Shown: in pieces, positions 1-8,832 of the stretch | Layout of the letters: each line of letters opens with the position of its first letter | How positions within the stretch are numbered: position 1 is the stretch's first letter | Origin: Pseudomonas sp. AKS31 | GTDB taxonomy: Bacteria; Pseudomonadota; Gammaproteobacteria; Pseudomonadales; Pseudomonadaceae | Reading direction: 5' to 3' | Assembly: GCF_023634765.1 (NCBI RefSeq) | Contig: NZ_JAMLFX010000006.1 | Span: 148,180-212,179 of the forward strand | Length of the DNA stretch: 64,000 nt | Position numbers and translations under genes: made by a program | The notes under the pieces: generated by a model | Seen by the model: only the letters and a program-made list of their open reading frames with translations | Databases searched by the model: none | Told to the model about the DNA's origin: nothing

Positions 1-34
1 TCGCTCCCACATTTGGAATGTCGGTGAATCCGGG

Positions 35-1246
35 TTATTTACGCATCCGCATCAATTCTGGCAGCCCGATCTTGAGCAACCGCGCCGTGCGGCTCTTCGC
101 CAGTTCCTCAATGCCCTCATGCTCGGTCAGACGCGCCATCTGCGCCGCCATGTTCATCACCAGCGCCTCACGGGAATACACCCCGCCACCGAGCTGATAG
201 ACCGACGCGATCAGCTCGCGCAGCTCCAGCGGCAATCGCCAGCGGGTGCGCAAGGCCGAACCATAAGCGGCGCCAAACTCCGCCAGCGCCTCGCCCACCT
301 CCTCCCACTCATCCAGCTCTCCGCCGGCCTGTTTCCACTCCTGCAGACAACGCAACAGCGCCAGATCACCTAGACGATGCAGCATGCCCGCGCAGTAACA
401 GCGTTCCTGATCCAGATCGAGCAGGCGCGCCAGGGTGCGCGCGTATTCAGCGGTATGCAGCGACAGGCCCCAGTAACGCTCAGCGTAATCCGCCAGACAT
501 GGATCGCTGAGCCTGGCGCTGCGCTTGAGTGCCAGACCCAGAATCAGGTTCATGCTCTGCCCGGTGCCCAGCCGATGCAGGGCTTGCGCCAGTGTTTGCA
601 CCGGCTCGCCATGGTGCTGCGCCGCGCTGTTGGCCGCAGCAATCAGCACCGCCGTGATTTGTGGGTCGGTGCGAATCTCTTCTTCCAGCAGCTTCAGATC
701 CAGCCCGTTGGGGTTGAGGCTGCGTTTAACCGCCACCTGCACATCGGTCATCAGTGGCGCACCATCGGCCTGCTCGCGACGGCGCTCGAGAAACACCGAC
801 AAGGTCATACCCGGCGCCAATGTCGGCACCTCACAGGACACCTCTTCACCGGCATTGAGCAGCAAACCCTGCAAACGCTCGGTCAGGCTCTCCATGTTCA
901 GTGGTTTGGTCAGATAGGCCGTAGGCGCCAACGGAATCGCTTCGCGCACGCTGGCGCTGTCGTTGCGGCTGCTCATCAGAATGAACGGCAACGGCGGGTT
1001 GCGTTTGCGCTGCCGCACGCTGCGCAGCACGCTCAAACCGTCGATACCGGGCAACTCCCAATCAACGATAGCGAGGTCATACGGCACCTCACTGAGCATC
1101 GACATGGCTTGCTGGCCATCGGCACACAGATCCAGCCGTGCGTCGCAACGCACGTTCAGCAACACTTGTTTGAGCAGATCGCGAGACCACGGATCGGCCT
1201 CGGCAATCAACACTCGCGGTACAGCGGGTAATTCAACGGCAGTCAT
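35..1246 (-). CDS. Response regulator with C-terminal HDOD domain
   Basis: This is probably a cytoplasmic signalling protein. The N-terminal third is a CheY-like receiver: the acidic pair is in LIAEADPW, the likely phospho-acceptor is D62 in VDWELPGIDG, and the conserved lysine is in YLTKPLN. From about residue 165 to 350 it has an HDOD domain (a degenerate HD fold), recognisable from DPQITAVLIAAANSA and the following helices. The start at 1246 is preferred to an upstream start at 1282 because AAGGGAG lies six bases before the ATG. It is a single gene, transcribed towards the window edge. REC-HDOD proteins often work in c-di-GMP or cell-cycle signalling, but the output of this one cannot be told from sequence. 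Confidence 0.85.
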   Translation of the reverse strand: MTAVELPAVPRVLIAEADPWSRDLLKQVLLNVRCDARLDLCADGQQAMSMLSEVPYDLAIVDWELPGIDGLSVLRSVRQRKRNPPLPFILMSSRNDSASVREAIPLAPTAYLTKPLNMESLTERLQGLLLNAGEEVSCEVPTLAPGMTLSVFLERRREQADGAPLMTDVQVAVKRSLNPNGLDLKLLEEEIRTDPQITAVLIAAANSAAQHHGEPVQTLAQALHRLGTGQSMNLILGLALKRSARLSDPCLADYAERYWGLSLHTAEYARTLARLLDLDQERCYCAGMLHRLGDLALLRCLQEWKQAGGELDEWEEVGEALAEFGAAYGSALRTRWRLPLELRELIASVYQLGGGVYSREALVMNMAAQMARLTEHEGIEELAKSRTARLLKIGLPELMRMRK

Positions 1247-1331
1247 GCGCGCGCTCCCTTGCAATGCCTGAACCTTAGCCAATGCTGGCCATTCGATACA
1301 GTGCGAATGCGCAGATGAGTTTCAAAGGGCG

Positions 1332-1360
1332 TAAAAAAACCCGCCGCAGCGGGTTTTTTG
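1332..1360 (-). terminator. Rho-independent terminator after gabT
   Basis: The hairpin has the stem AACCCGC/GCGGGTT with loop CGCA, and runs of A and T on both sides. It could therefore stop transcription from either direction. It lies 20 bases past the gabT stop codon. Confidence 0.85.
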
Positions 1361-1380
1361 TCGATCAGATCACAGGCAGA

Positions 1381-2658
1381 TCAGAGCTCGGAGAAGCACT
1401 CTTCGATGATCGCCAGACCTTTGTCCAACTGCTCGTCCGGCGAAGTCAGCGGTACCAGTACGCGCAGAACGTTGCCGTAGGTGCCGCAGGACAGCAGGAT
1501 CAGGCCCTTGTCGCGCGCCTTGGCCACAACAGACGCCACTGCAGCCGCGTTTGGCTTGTGGCTGTCGCCGTTTTCGAACAGCTCGACCGCGATCATCGCG
1601 CCCAGGGCACGGACTTCGCCGATGACCGGGTATTTGGCCTGAATGGCTTTCAGGCCAGTGACCAGACGCTCGCCGACAGCCTTGCAGCGATCCAGCAGCT
1701 TTTCTTCTTCGAACACTTCCATCACGGCCAATGCCGCGGCGCAGGCGATCGGGCTACCGGCGTAGGTGCCGCCCAGGCCGCCTGGGGCGATGGCGTCCAT
1801 ATATTCAGCCTTGCCGCAGACACCGGCCAGCGGGAAGCCGCCAGCGATGGATTTGGCGAAGGTGGTCAGGTCGGCAGCAACGCCCATCTGCTCCATGGCG
1901 AAGAACGTACCGGTACGGCCAGCGCCAGTTTGTACTTCGTCAGCGATCAGCAGGATGCCGTGCTGGTCGCACAAAGCACGCAGACGCTTCATGAATTCCT
2001 TCGGCGCAACGTAGAAACCACCTTCACCCTGCACAGGCTCGATGATGATCGCAGCGATGTCTTTCGGCTCGGCGTCGTTCTTGAAGATGCGCTCGATGGA
2101 AGCGATCGAATCGTCGATGCTCACGCCGTGCAGTTCGTTCGGGTACAGCGCGCGGAAGATGCCGCCTGGCATCAGGCCCATGCCAGCCGAGTACGGCACG
2201 ACTTTACCGGTCAGGCCCAAAGTCATCATGGTGCGACCGTGGTAAGCGCCAGTGAAGGCGATCACACCAGCGCGGCCAGTGGCGGCACGGGCGATTTTCA
2301 CGGCGTTTTCCACGGCTTCGGAACCGGTGGTCACCAGCAGGGTTTTCTTGGCGAAATCACCCGGAACCTTGGCGTTGATCTTTTCGCACAGCTCAACGTA
2401 CGGCTCGTAAGCCAGCACCTGGAAGCAGGTGTGGGTCAGCTTGTTCAGCTGTTCGGTCACGGCGGCGATGATTTTCGGGTGCACGTGGCCGGTGTTCAGC
2501 ACCGCGATGCCGCCAGCGAAGTCGATGAACTCACGACCTTCAACGTCAGTCACGGTAGCGTTCTTCGCCGATTCAGCGAAGATCGGGTGAATCTGGCCAA
2601 CACCACGTGGAACAGCTGCGGTACGACGGGCCATCAGTTCTGCGTTAGTCTTGCTCAT
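1381..2658 (-). CDS. gabT: 4-aminobutyrate--2-oxoglutarate aminotransferase GabT
   Basis: PLP-dependent class III aminotransferase that moves the amino group of GABA to 2-oxoglutarate, giving succinate semialdehyde and glutamate. At 425 residues it has the usual length. Family landmarks are visible: GSEAVENAVKIAR for cofactor phosphate binding, the active-site D240 in LLIADEVQTG, and the PLP lysine K269 in TFAKSIAGG. The ATG at 2658 is chosen because GAGG precedes it by six bases; an in-frame start twelve bases upstream has no such site. It lies downstream of gabD on the same strand, and the two enzymes perform consecutive steps. A hairpin in the 185-base gap may reduce read-through from gabD. 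Confidence 0.96.
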   Translation of the reverse strand: MSKTNAELMARRTAAVPRGVGQIHPIFAESAKNATVTDVEGREFIDFAGGIAVLNTGHVHPKIIAAVTEQLNKLTHTCFQVLAYEPYVELCEKINAKVPGDFAKKTLLVTTGSEAVENAVKIARAATGRAGVIAFTGAYHGRTMMTLGLTGKVVPYSAGMGLMPGGIFRALYPNELHGVSIDDSIASIERIFKNDAEPKDIAAIIIEPVQGEGGFYVAPKEFMKRLRALCDQHGILLIADEVQTGAGRTGTFFAMEQMGVAADLTTFAKSIAGGFPLAGVCGKAEYMDAIAPGGLGGTYAGSPIACAAALAVMEVFEEEKLLDRCKAVGERLVTGLKAIQAKYPVIGEVRALGAMIAVELFENGDSHKPNAAAVASVVAKARDKGLILLSCGTYGNVLRVLVPLTSPDEQLDKGLAIIEECFSEL

Positions 2659-2787
2659 TACAGTCCTCATTCGCCGCTCATCGGGCGGCGTGGTTCAAGG
2701 ATTAAGCGGGAGAAATCGACGGTGGCAGCATGCGATGATCGACTGCCACGGCGTTCCTGGCCGCAGAGAAAATTCCGGTTTGAAACG

Positions 2788-2821
2788 ACGCAAAGGGACA
2801 GCGCTCTCGTGCCCTTTGCGT
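2788..2821 (-). terminator. Hairpin between gabD and gabT, possible attenuator
   Basis: A ten-base inverted repeat, ACGCAAAGGG/CCCTTTGCGT with a 14-base loop, lies 22 bases after the gabD stop. It has no long T-run on the minus strand. It may be a weak terminator or an mRNA-stabilising hairpin. Confidence 0.45.
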
Positions 2822-2843
2822 TTACAGCGATCTCTTACAGGGC

Positions 2844-4286
2844 TTAGATGCCCAGGCAGAGGTATTTGATTTCCAGGTAATCTTCGATGCCGTACTTGGA
2901 GCCTTCACGGCCCAGGCCCGAGGCCTTGATGCCGCCGAATGGCGCGACTTCGTTGGAGATCAGCCCGGTGTTGACGCCGACCATGCCGTATTCCAGCGCT
3001 TCAGCAACACGGAACACACGACCGAGGTCGCGAGCGTAGAAGTAGGAGGCCAGACCGAACTCGGTGTCGTTGGACATCGCGATCACTTCGGCTTCGTCTT
3101 TGAAACGGAACAACGGCGCCAGAGGGCCGAAGGTTTCTTCCTTGGCCACAGCAGCATTTTTCGGCACGTTGGTGAGGATGGTCGGCTCGAAGAAGTTGCC
3201 TTCCATTGGCTTGCCGCCAGCCAGCACGGTGGCGCCTTTGGCTACGGCGTCAGCGATATGCTCTTGCACCTTGGCCACGGCTTTTTCGTCGATCAGCGGG
3301 CCAGTGGTGGTGCCGTCTTCCAGACCGTTGCCGATCTTCAGTTTGGCCACGGCCACTTTCAGCTTCTCGGCGAACGCGTCGTAGACCGAATCCTGAATGT
3401 ACAGACGGTTGGCGCAGACACAGGTCTGGCCGTTGTTGCGGTACTTGGAAATGATCGCGCCTTCGACGGCCTTATCCAGATCCGCGTCGTCGAACACGAT
3501 GAACGGCGCGTTGCCGCCCAGTTCAAGCGAGACTTTCTTGATGTCCTTGGCGCACTCCGACATCAGCTGACGACCGATTTCGGTCGAACCGGTGAAGGAC
3601 AGCTTGCGCACGATCGGGTTGCTGGTCAGCTCGCTGCCGATGTCGCCAGCGCTGCCGGAGACCACGCTGAACACGCCCGCAGGAATACCTGCGCGCTGAG
3701 CCAGTTCGGCCAGGGCGAAAGCGGAAAACGGCGTTTGCGAAGCAGGCTTGAGCACCATGGTGCAACCGGCAGCCAGCGCCGGGCCGGCTTTACGAGTGAT
3801 CATCGCCGCCGGGAAGTTCCACGGAGTGATAGCTGCGGTCACGCCGATTGGCTGCTTGATTACGATCAGGCGCTTGTCTGGCTGGTGGCCCGGAATCACG
3901 TCACCGTAGATGCGCTTGGCTTCTTCGGCGAACCACTCGATGAACGAAGCGGCGTAAACGATTTCGCCTTTGGCTTCGGCCAGCGGCTTGCCCTGCTCGA
4001 GGGTCATCAGACGCGCGAGGTCGTCCTGGTTCTCGATCATCAGTTCGAACCAGCGACGCAGCTTGCCGGCACGCTCTTTGGCGGTCAGTGCACGCCAGGC
4101 CGGCAGCGCTTTGTCAGCGGCTTCGATGGCACGGCGGGTTTCGGCGGCGCCCATTTTTGGCACGGTACCGAGGATTTCGCCGGTGGCCGGGTTGTTGACC
4201 TTGATCGTCTGACCGTTGTCCGCATCGACCCAAGCGCCATCAATGAAGGCTTGCTGGCGGAACAACAGGGTGTCTTTAAGCTGCAT
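2844..4286 (-). CDS. gabD: Succinate-semialdehyde dehydrogenase (NADP+) GabD
   Basis: Oxidises succinate semialdehyde from the GabT reaction to succinate, which enters the TCA cycle. The protein has 480 residues, the normal length, and belongs to the aldehyde dehydrogenase superfamily. The catalytic cysteine is C289 in NNGQTCVCANR, the general base is E255 in VSLELGGNAPF, and the cofactor-binding TPWNFPAAM is at about 154-162. The start is the ATG at 4286, preceded by AAGGAAAG; the extra seven codons upstream lack a ribosome site. It is the first gene of the gabDT pair, and the long upstream gap presumably holds its promoter. Confidence 0.96.
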   Translation of the reverse strand: MQLKDTLLFRQQAFIDGAWVDADNGQTIKVNNPATGEILGTVPKMGAAETRRAIEAADKALPAWRALTAKERAGKLRRWFELMIENQDDLARLMTLEQGKPLAEAKGEIVYAASFIEWFAEEAKRIYGDVIPGHQPDKRLIVIKQPIGVTAAITPWNFPAAMITRKAGPALAAGCTMVLKPASQTPFSAFALAELAQRAGIPAGVFSVVSGSAGDIGSELTSNPIVRKLSFTGSTEIGRQLMSECAKDIKKVSLELGGNAPFIVFDDADLDKAVEGAIISKYRNNGQTCVCANRLYIQDSVYDAFAEKLKVAVAKLKIGNGLEDGTTTGPLIDEKAVAKVQEHIADAVAKGATVLAGGKPMEGNFFEPTILTNVPKNAAVAKEETFGPLAPLFRFKDEAEVIAMSNDTEFGLASYFYARDLGRVFRVAEALEYGMVGVNTGLISNEVAPFGGIKASGLGREGSKYGIEDYLEIKYLCLGI

Positions 4287-4729
4287 GTCGGCTTTCCTTA
4301 ACAGCACCGCGGCCTGCGCGGAGCAAAATTATGATTGTAGAAAGGCGCCTCGCAAGGCTGCCGTCAGGGAAATCAGAGACCGGGTGTGGCGCATCAACCG
4401 TGCACGATTCGAAACACCGGCGCTTCAACGCCCGGTCAACGAGCGTTTGAAATCTCAAACGGATCGTAGGATCAAAGGGGTTAAAGGACAATAGGTCGTT
4501 CGAAAAAAAGAACAAAAACGGCGTGTTTGTGGAATTTTTCAGATCAACGCGCCTAAAGCCTCAGCCGCAGCAAAACCATAGAACAGTCCCGCAAAAGCGC
4601 CAAGCGAGGGTTTTGCAGGACGTTACCGCTTTATGGAATACCGCGATTTGCACCGACACGCGCACTGACAATACGCCCCAAAACCCAGCATGGACGCCCC
4701 GAGCCGACCTAGGTATGATGTCGCCCGCT
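4287..4729. promoter_or_regulatory. Gene-free region upstream of gabD
   Basis: I see no credible gene in these 443 bases. The gabD promoter must lie here. A notable element is GTTCGAAAAAAAGAAC at 4498-4513, an interrupted palindrome (GTTC/GAAC around an A-run) that could bind a regulator. I could not identify -35/-10 or -24/-12 boxes with certainty. Confidence 0.4.
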
Positions 4730-4806
4730 GCACCAGTAGCTCAGCTGGATAGAGTACTGCCCTCCGAAGGCAGGGGTCGTGGGTTCGAATCCCGCCTGGT
4801 GCACCA
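4730..4806 (+). tRNA. tRNA-Arg (anticodon CCG)
   Basis: A complete 77-base tRNA with encoded CCA. The acceptor stem GCACCAG/CTGGTGC pairs perfectly. The anticodon stem CTGCC/GGCAG holds loop CTCCGAA, so the anticodon is CCG and reads the arginine codon CGG. The T-arm contains GTTCGAAT. No integrase or attachment-site duplication is evident next to it. Confidence 0.97.
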
Positions 4807-4821
4807 TTGATTTAAACGAGA

Positions 4822-4854
4822 AAGCCCCGGACTGTGATGGTTCGGGGCTTTTTT
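4822..4854 (+). terminator. Rho-independent terminator of the tRNA-Arg unit
   Basis: Stem AAGCCCCG/CGGGGCTT followed by a T-run, starting 15 bases after the tRNA 3' end. Confidence 0.9.
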
Positions 4855-4883
4855 GTGGGCGATGCAGAGGGAGCGGAACGACG

Positions 4884-5090
4884 TCACTCCGTCGTCCAGT
4901 CAAACTCGTCATAATCCTCATCGTCGTCTTCCTCCTCAACCTCTTCAAAAACATCGTCTTCCTCAACGACATCTTCTTCCGGCTGGTTAAGCAGAAATTC
5001 CTTACGCGCTTCAGTAATCGCTCGCCGCATCTCTTCGCCCTTGTCCGGGCAGTTGAGCAGTTGGGCGATGCGGTCAATTTTTGCTGCCAC
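4884..5090 (-). CDS. Small protein with strongly acidic C-terminus
   Basis: A 68-residue protein starting at GTG 5090. This start is chosen because a consensus GGAGG lies five bases upstream; a 20-residue longer reading from TTG at 5150 lacks a ribosome site. The N-terminal half is a mixed helix ([17 protein letters not shown]) and the last 28 residues are almost all Asp and Glu. The family is unknown to me. It lies downstream of the sigma/anti-sigma-like genes on the same strand, 80 bases after them, so it could be co-transcribed. Acidic tails are often used to bind basic proteins or metal ions, but no function can be assigned. Confidence 0.65.
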   Translation of the reverse strand: MAAKIDRIAQLLNCPDKGEEMRRAITEARKEFLLNQPEEDVVEEDDVFEEVEEEDDDEDYDEFDWTTE

Positions 5091-5170
5091 GTTGTCCTCC
5101 AGCGTATTGGCAATGCCCCGATAGTGCGCGTTTTTGCGGGGCAATGCCAAATGGCTGGGGGATCAGGCGG

Positions 5171-5758
5171 TCATTTTTTCTGCAACTGTAGGAGTCGGGT
5201 GTCGAGATCGGCGTTCGGGTAGCGTTTGTGCAGGTTGTTGAACAGGCTGTCGGCGGCCTGCGATTGGCCGGATTCGCGCAGACGCAGGACTTCGCGCAGT
5301 TGCGCGTCGAGGCCATTGGCCGGGGCGGCGCTGCGTTTGCTCAAATTGGCTTCGTCGGCGCTGATGGCTTCGCTTTGCATCGGCGCAGCCATTTCCGCCA
5401 TTGGCGCGGGTGCGGCCATGCCGCCGGCGGGTGCTGGCAATGCTTCGGGGGCTTGTTTACGCATCAGCGGTGCGGCAGGTTTGGCAGCCGGGGCGAAGTC
5501 GTATTGCCCTTGCGGCTCGGGCGCGCGTTGTACCAGCGATAACATCAGGGCGATACCAACGAGGCTGGCGAACGCCACTTGCCAGCGTGGGTTGCGGCAG
5601 GCGTCGAGCCAGCGTTGCCACAGACCTGGCTGTGGTGACGGGGTTTCGCGGCGGGCCGCCTCAAGAATGAATGCATCAAGGTGTGCAGGTGGCTCGGCAT
5701 GCTGCTCACGGTAATGCTTGAGCAGTTGTTCTTCGGGATTCTGGCGGGCGTCAGTCAT
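5171..5758 (-). CDS. Single-pass membrane protein, likely anti-sigma factor
   Basis: 195 residues. A cytoplasmic N-terminal part (about 1-58) is followed by one membrane segment at about 60-77 and an Ala/Pro/Met-rich periplasmic tail. The last 60 residues are helical and end with LQLQKK. The ATG overlaps the stop of the upstream ECF sigma gene by four bases (ATGA), the classic arrangement for a sigma/anti-sigma pair. No zinc-finger (HxxxCxxC) motif is seen, so this would be a non-ZAS type. The function is inferred from position and topology only. Confidence 0.65.
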   Translation of the reverse strand: MTDARQNPEEQLLKHYREQHAEPPAHLDAFILEAARRETPSPQPGLWQRWLDACRNPRWQVAFASLVGIALMLSLVQRAPEPQGQYDFAPAAKPAAPLMRKQAPEALPAPAGGMAAPAPMAEMAAPMQSEAISADEANLSKRSAAPANGLDAQLREVLRLRESGQSQAADSLFNNLHKRYPNADLDTRLLQLQKK

Positions 5759-6366
5759 GTCAGTACCTCCTCGGCCAGCAGCCGACGCAGTTTTTGCTGG
5801 GCGTAGCGCAAGCGGCTTTTGACGGTTTCCAGCGGTGTTTCAGTGAGGCTGGCGATTTGTGCCAGGTCGAGGTCGCCGTGGGCGCGCAGCAGGAACACTT
5901 CGCGTTGGTCGGCGGGCAGGGTTTGCAGGGCGCTTTCCAGGCGTTGGCTGTCACGGCTGAGGCTAAGCAGTTGTTCGGGATCGTTCGTCTCATCGCTGAC
6001 CGCGTGATTTTGCTCGTCGTAGCTGTCGTGCAGCGGTTGGCGGGCGCCGTGTTTGCGCCAGTGGTCGATCAGGCGATTGCGGGCAATCTGAAACAGCCAT
6101 GTACGAAATGTCGCCCGCCCTTGTGGCTGACTGGTGCTGCGGATCAGGCTGAGCCAGGTTTCCTGAAACACTTCGTCGGCCAGTTCCGGTTTGCCGCTCA
6201 ACCCCAGTAAAAATCGGTACAAGCCTTGGCGATGGCGGGCGTACAAGATCTCGAACGCCGCGCCGTCGCCCTCGCGGTAACGCGCGAGCAGCGATTCATC
6301 GCTGCTCGCGGTTGAGCTGTCTGCCGAGGCAAACAGCTGACTGATAAAGCCTTTCAGACGACTCAC
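5755..6366 (-). CDS. ECF-type RNA polymerase sigma factor
   Basis: A 203-residue sigma-70 family protein. Region 2 is at about 30-95, with ELADEVFQETWLSLIRS and FRTWLFQIARNRLIDHWR. Region 4 is at about 140-195, with LPADQREVFLLRAHGDL and a helix-turn-helix ending TPLETVKSRLRYAQQKLRR. No region 3 is present, as expected for the ECF group. The start is GTG, placed directly after the TAA of the upstream VWA gene, so translation is probably coupled. It is followed by the overlapping membrane protein that likely restrains it. The signal and regulon are unknown; the VWA lipoprotein may take part in sensing. Confidence 0.9.
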   Translation of the reverse strand: MSRLKGFISQLFASADSSTASSDESLLARYREGDGAAFEILYARHRQGLYRFLLGLSGKPELADEVFQETWLSLIRSTSQPQGRATFRTWLFQIARNRLIDHWRKHGARQPLHDSYDEQNHAVSDETNDPEQLLSLSRDSQRLESALQTLPADQREVFLLRAHGDLDLAQIASLTETPLETVKSRLRYAQQKLRRLLAEEVLT

Positions 6367-8046
6367 TTATTCAATCCGTCGTTCAGTGGCCAGCGCGTTC
6401 GAAGCGCTCGCGGTACGCAGACTTTGTGCCAGCTCGACCAATTGCACGAACTCGTTGCGCAAACCGAAGCGGTCATCGCCGCGAGCGCCACGGGCCAATG
6501 CTACGGTGTCTTTCAGGCTGAAGTCGCCGGTGTAGCGAGCGTCCTTGAGTTGCTGGGAAAACGCGGCGACGGCGGCGGCAAAACGCAGATCCTCGCTGGC
6601 GGTTGCAACCTGATTGGCGATGGGCCGTTCGATCAGCAGACTTTTCCCACCTTCGGGACGCTGATAACGCACACGCAGCATCGCCAATTCTCCGCTCTTT
6701 GCCGAAACAGCGGCGTCGGAATTGCCGTAACGCAGCGGTTCCAGCCAGCCTTTCTCGCCCGCCGGGACAATTTCGTACAACGCGGTCACCGTGTGTCCTG
6801 CGCCGATTTCGCCGGCATCGACTTTGTCATTGCTGAAATCCTCACGCTTCAACGCACGGTTTTCGTAGCCGAGCAGGCGATATTCGCTGACCTGCGCCGG
6901 GTTGAACTCCACCTGCAGTTTGACGTTCTGCGCCACAACGGCGAGGGTCGAACTCAACTGATCCACCAACACTTTGCGCGCCTCGCGCAGGTTGTCGATG
7001 TAGGCATAGTTGCCATTGCCGGCGTCGGCCAATTGTTCCATCAGGTGTTCATTGTAGTTATCCACACCGAAACCCAGGGTTGTCAGCGAAATCCCGGTTT
7101 TGCGTTTATCCACAGCCATTTGCTTGAGGCTGTCGAAGTCACTGATGCCGACATTGAAGTCACCGTCGGTGGCCAACAGGATGCGATTGATGCCTTTGGG
7201 GATGAAAGCCTGCTGCGCCATTTGATAGGCCAACTCGATGCCCGAAGCGCCAGCGGTCGAACCACCGGCGGTCAATTGCTCGATGGCAGTACGAATTTTC
7301 GCTTTGTCGCGTCCGGAAGTCGGCTCCAGCACCACTCTCGACTCACCGGCATACACCACCAGCGACACGCGATCCTGATCGCGCAACTGATCAACCAGCA
7401 GTTTCAGCGTGCTTTTGACCATCGGCAGGCCTTCGCGGCGATCCATCGAGCCGGACACGTCGACCAGAAACACCAGATTGGCCGGGGCCAGTTCCGCCAC
7501 GGCGCGGTCGGAGGCCTTGATGCCGATGCGCAGTAAACGCGTATGCGGGTTCCACGGTGAAGCGGCCAGTTCGGTGGTCACGCCAAACGGCGAGCCATCG
7601 CTGGGCAACGCGTAATCGTAGGGGAAGTAATTGACCATTTCCTCCAGTCGCACGGCACCTTCCGGTGGCAGCCGACCTTGGTTGAGCAAGCGGCGGACAT
7701 TGGCGTAGGCGCCCGTGTCGACATCAGCGCTGAAGGTTGAAACCGGAGTTTCGGCGACATTGTGGATCGGGTTGTCGGCCAGTTTTTGATACTGCTCGCG
7801 CGACTCGTCACGGTAGCCCTGTGGATAACTGTCTGCGCTGGGCATCGCGGCGAAACTGGCGATGGGCGCCGGCCGGACCATGCGCTTGGCCATCGCCCCC
7901 CCCGCCATAGCGGCTTCCTGCTGAACCAGCACTTCAGGCTGTGCCGCCGGTGGCACAACCGCAGAATCGGGTGTGGAAGACGCACCGCAACCGGCGAGCG
8001 CCAGCAGCACACCAACCGCAACAGGACGCAAAAGAGAAAGAGACAT
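6367..8046 (-). CDS. VWA-domain lipoprotein (YfbK-like)
   Basis: 559 residues. The N-terminus is a lipoprotein signal with lipobox LAGC and acceptor C20. The middle carries a von Willebrand factor A domain with an intact metal-site motif DVSGSM, flanked by an N-terminal domain (NPIHNVAETPVSTFSADVD) and a C-terminal domain as in the YfbK group. This group is often misnamed 'calcium-activated chloride channel'. The ATG at 8046 is preferred to one ten codons upstream because it gives a compact signal peptide and GAGG lies ahead. The ECF sigma gene begins at the next base after its stop, so the three genes form one operon. Confidence 0.88.
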   Translation of the reverse strand: MSLSLLRPVAVGVLLALAGCGASSTPDSAVVPPAAQPEVLVQQEAAMAGGAMAKRMVRPAPIASFAAMPSADSYPQGYRDESREQYQKLADNPIHNVAETPVSTFSADVDTGAYANVRRLLNQGRLPPEGAVRLEEMVNYFPYDYALPSDGSPFGVTTELAASPWNPHTRLLRIGIKASDRAVAELAPANLVFLVDVSGSMDRREGLPMVKSTLKLLVDQLRDQDRVSLVVYAGESRVVLEPTSGRDKAKIRTAIEQLTAGGSTAGASGIELAYQMAQQAFIPKGINRILLATDGDFNVGISDFDSLKQMAVDKRKTGISLTTLGFGVDNYNEHLMEQLADAGNGNYAYIDNLREARKVLVDQLSSTLAVVAQNVKLQVEFNPAQVSEYRLLGYENRALKREDFSNDKVDAGEIGAGHTVTALYEIVPAGEKGWLEPLRYGNSDAAVSAKSGELAMLRVRYQRPEGGKSLLIERPIANQVATASEDLRFAAAVAAFSQQLKDARYTGDFSLKDTVALARGARGDDRFGLRNEFVQLVELAQSLRTASASNALATERRIE

Positions 8047-8132
8047 GGGGGCTGACCTCGGGATGAAGTTGATCATTCATCCCGTGAGACGGGCAGCCCT
8101 TTCAGTTCGGGTTAAACGCCGCGAAAAAATTT

Positions 8133-8693
8133 TCAGCGATGATAACGGCGCACCGCACTGCTGTTGCGCAGCACATGGCCTTTGATTTTTTCCATCAGCT
8201 CGGCGCGGGTCAGACCGGCCGGCAAGGCGTCTGGCGCGAGATCCAGCGCGTAAATCTGGATGATGTAGTGGTGCGCACTGTCGCCCACTGGCGGGCACGG
8301 CCCCATGTAATGGGTGTTGCCCTTGCTGTTGGTGCCGCCAACGCCTTCGAATGCGGATTTGGCACCGACGCCTGCCGCAATCTGGTGCGTGGTGGACTTG
8401 ATGCCGTAGTGAATCCAGTGATCGACGCCCAGGCCTTTCTGGCCGTCAGGGTCGTGCATGACGATCGCGTAGCTCTGGGTGCCGGCAGGCCCGGCGTTCC
8501 AGCTCAGCGCCGGCGACTGGTTCTTGCCGCCGCAACCGGGCGCATCGCTGGCCGCGGCCGAGGTGAACAGGCGGTTATCGGAAACCCCCGGAATGCTCAG
8601 GGTGAAACGCTCTTGGGCCTGCGCCGGGAGCTGCACGCAAAGGGTGACGGCGAGGGCCGCCAGCCAGGGGTTGAGAGAGGTCAATCGGGTCAT
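8133..8693 (-). CDS. Periplasmic PEBP-family protein (YbhB/YbcL type)
   Basis: 187 residues starting at ATG 8693; the region upstream in the same frame has no signal-peptide character. A cleavable signal peptide ends near AQAQE. The mature part is a phosphatidylethanolamine-binding-protein fold with the ligand-site motifs YAIVMHDPDG and HWIHYGI and the PCPPVGDSAHHY segment. The role of bacterial periplasmic PEBPs is poorly known. The gene is divergent from the Rieske-flavoprotein gene, with 139 bases between the two starts that must hold both promoters. Confidence 0.85.
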   Translation of the reverse strand: MTRLTSLNPWLAALAVTLCVQLPAQAQERFTLSIPGVSDNRLFTSAAASDAPGCGGKNQSPALSWNAGPAGTQSYAIVMHDPDGQKGLGVDHWIHYGIKSTTHQIAAGVGAKSAFEGVGGTNSKGNTHYMGPCPPVGDSAHHYIIQIYALDLAPDALPAGLTRAELMEKIKGHVLRNSSAVRRYHR

Positions 8694-8832
8694 TCCGGGA
8701 GCACCTTGTGCAGTGGGGCCGTCGTCGGCCTGCAAACTATAGCTGTACCGTTCGTGCCGTGGCAGTAGCAAATGGCTGAACCTCGCACTGCGGCGCAAAC
8801 TCACAAGAGAAATGCCCGCGAGGAAGCCGCTC

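Noticed and set aside
4730-4806. tRNA-Arg as an integration site of a mobile island
   Set aside because: No integrase gene nearby and I saw no duplicated 3' tRNA end in the window.
6367-8046. Calcium-activated chloride channel
   Set aside because: This common database name rests on VWA similarity only; the protein is a lipoprotein with no pore-forming segments.
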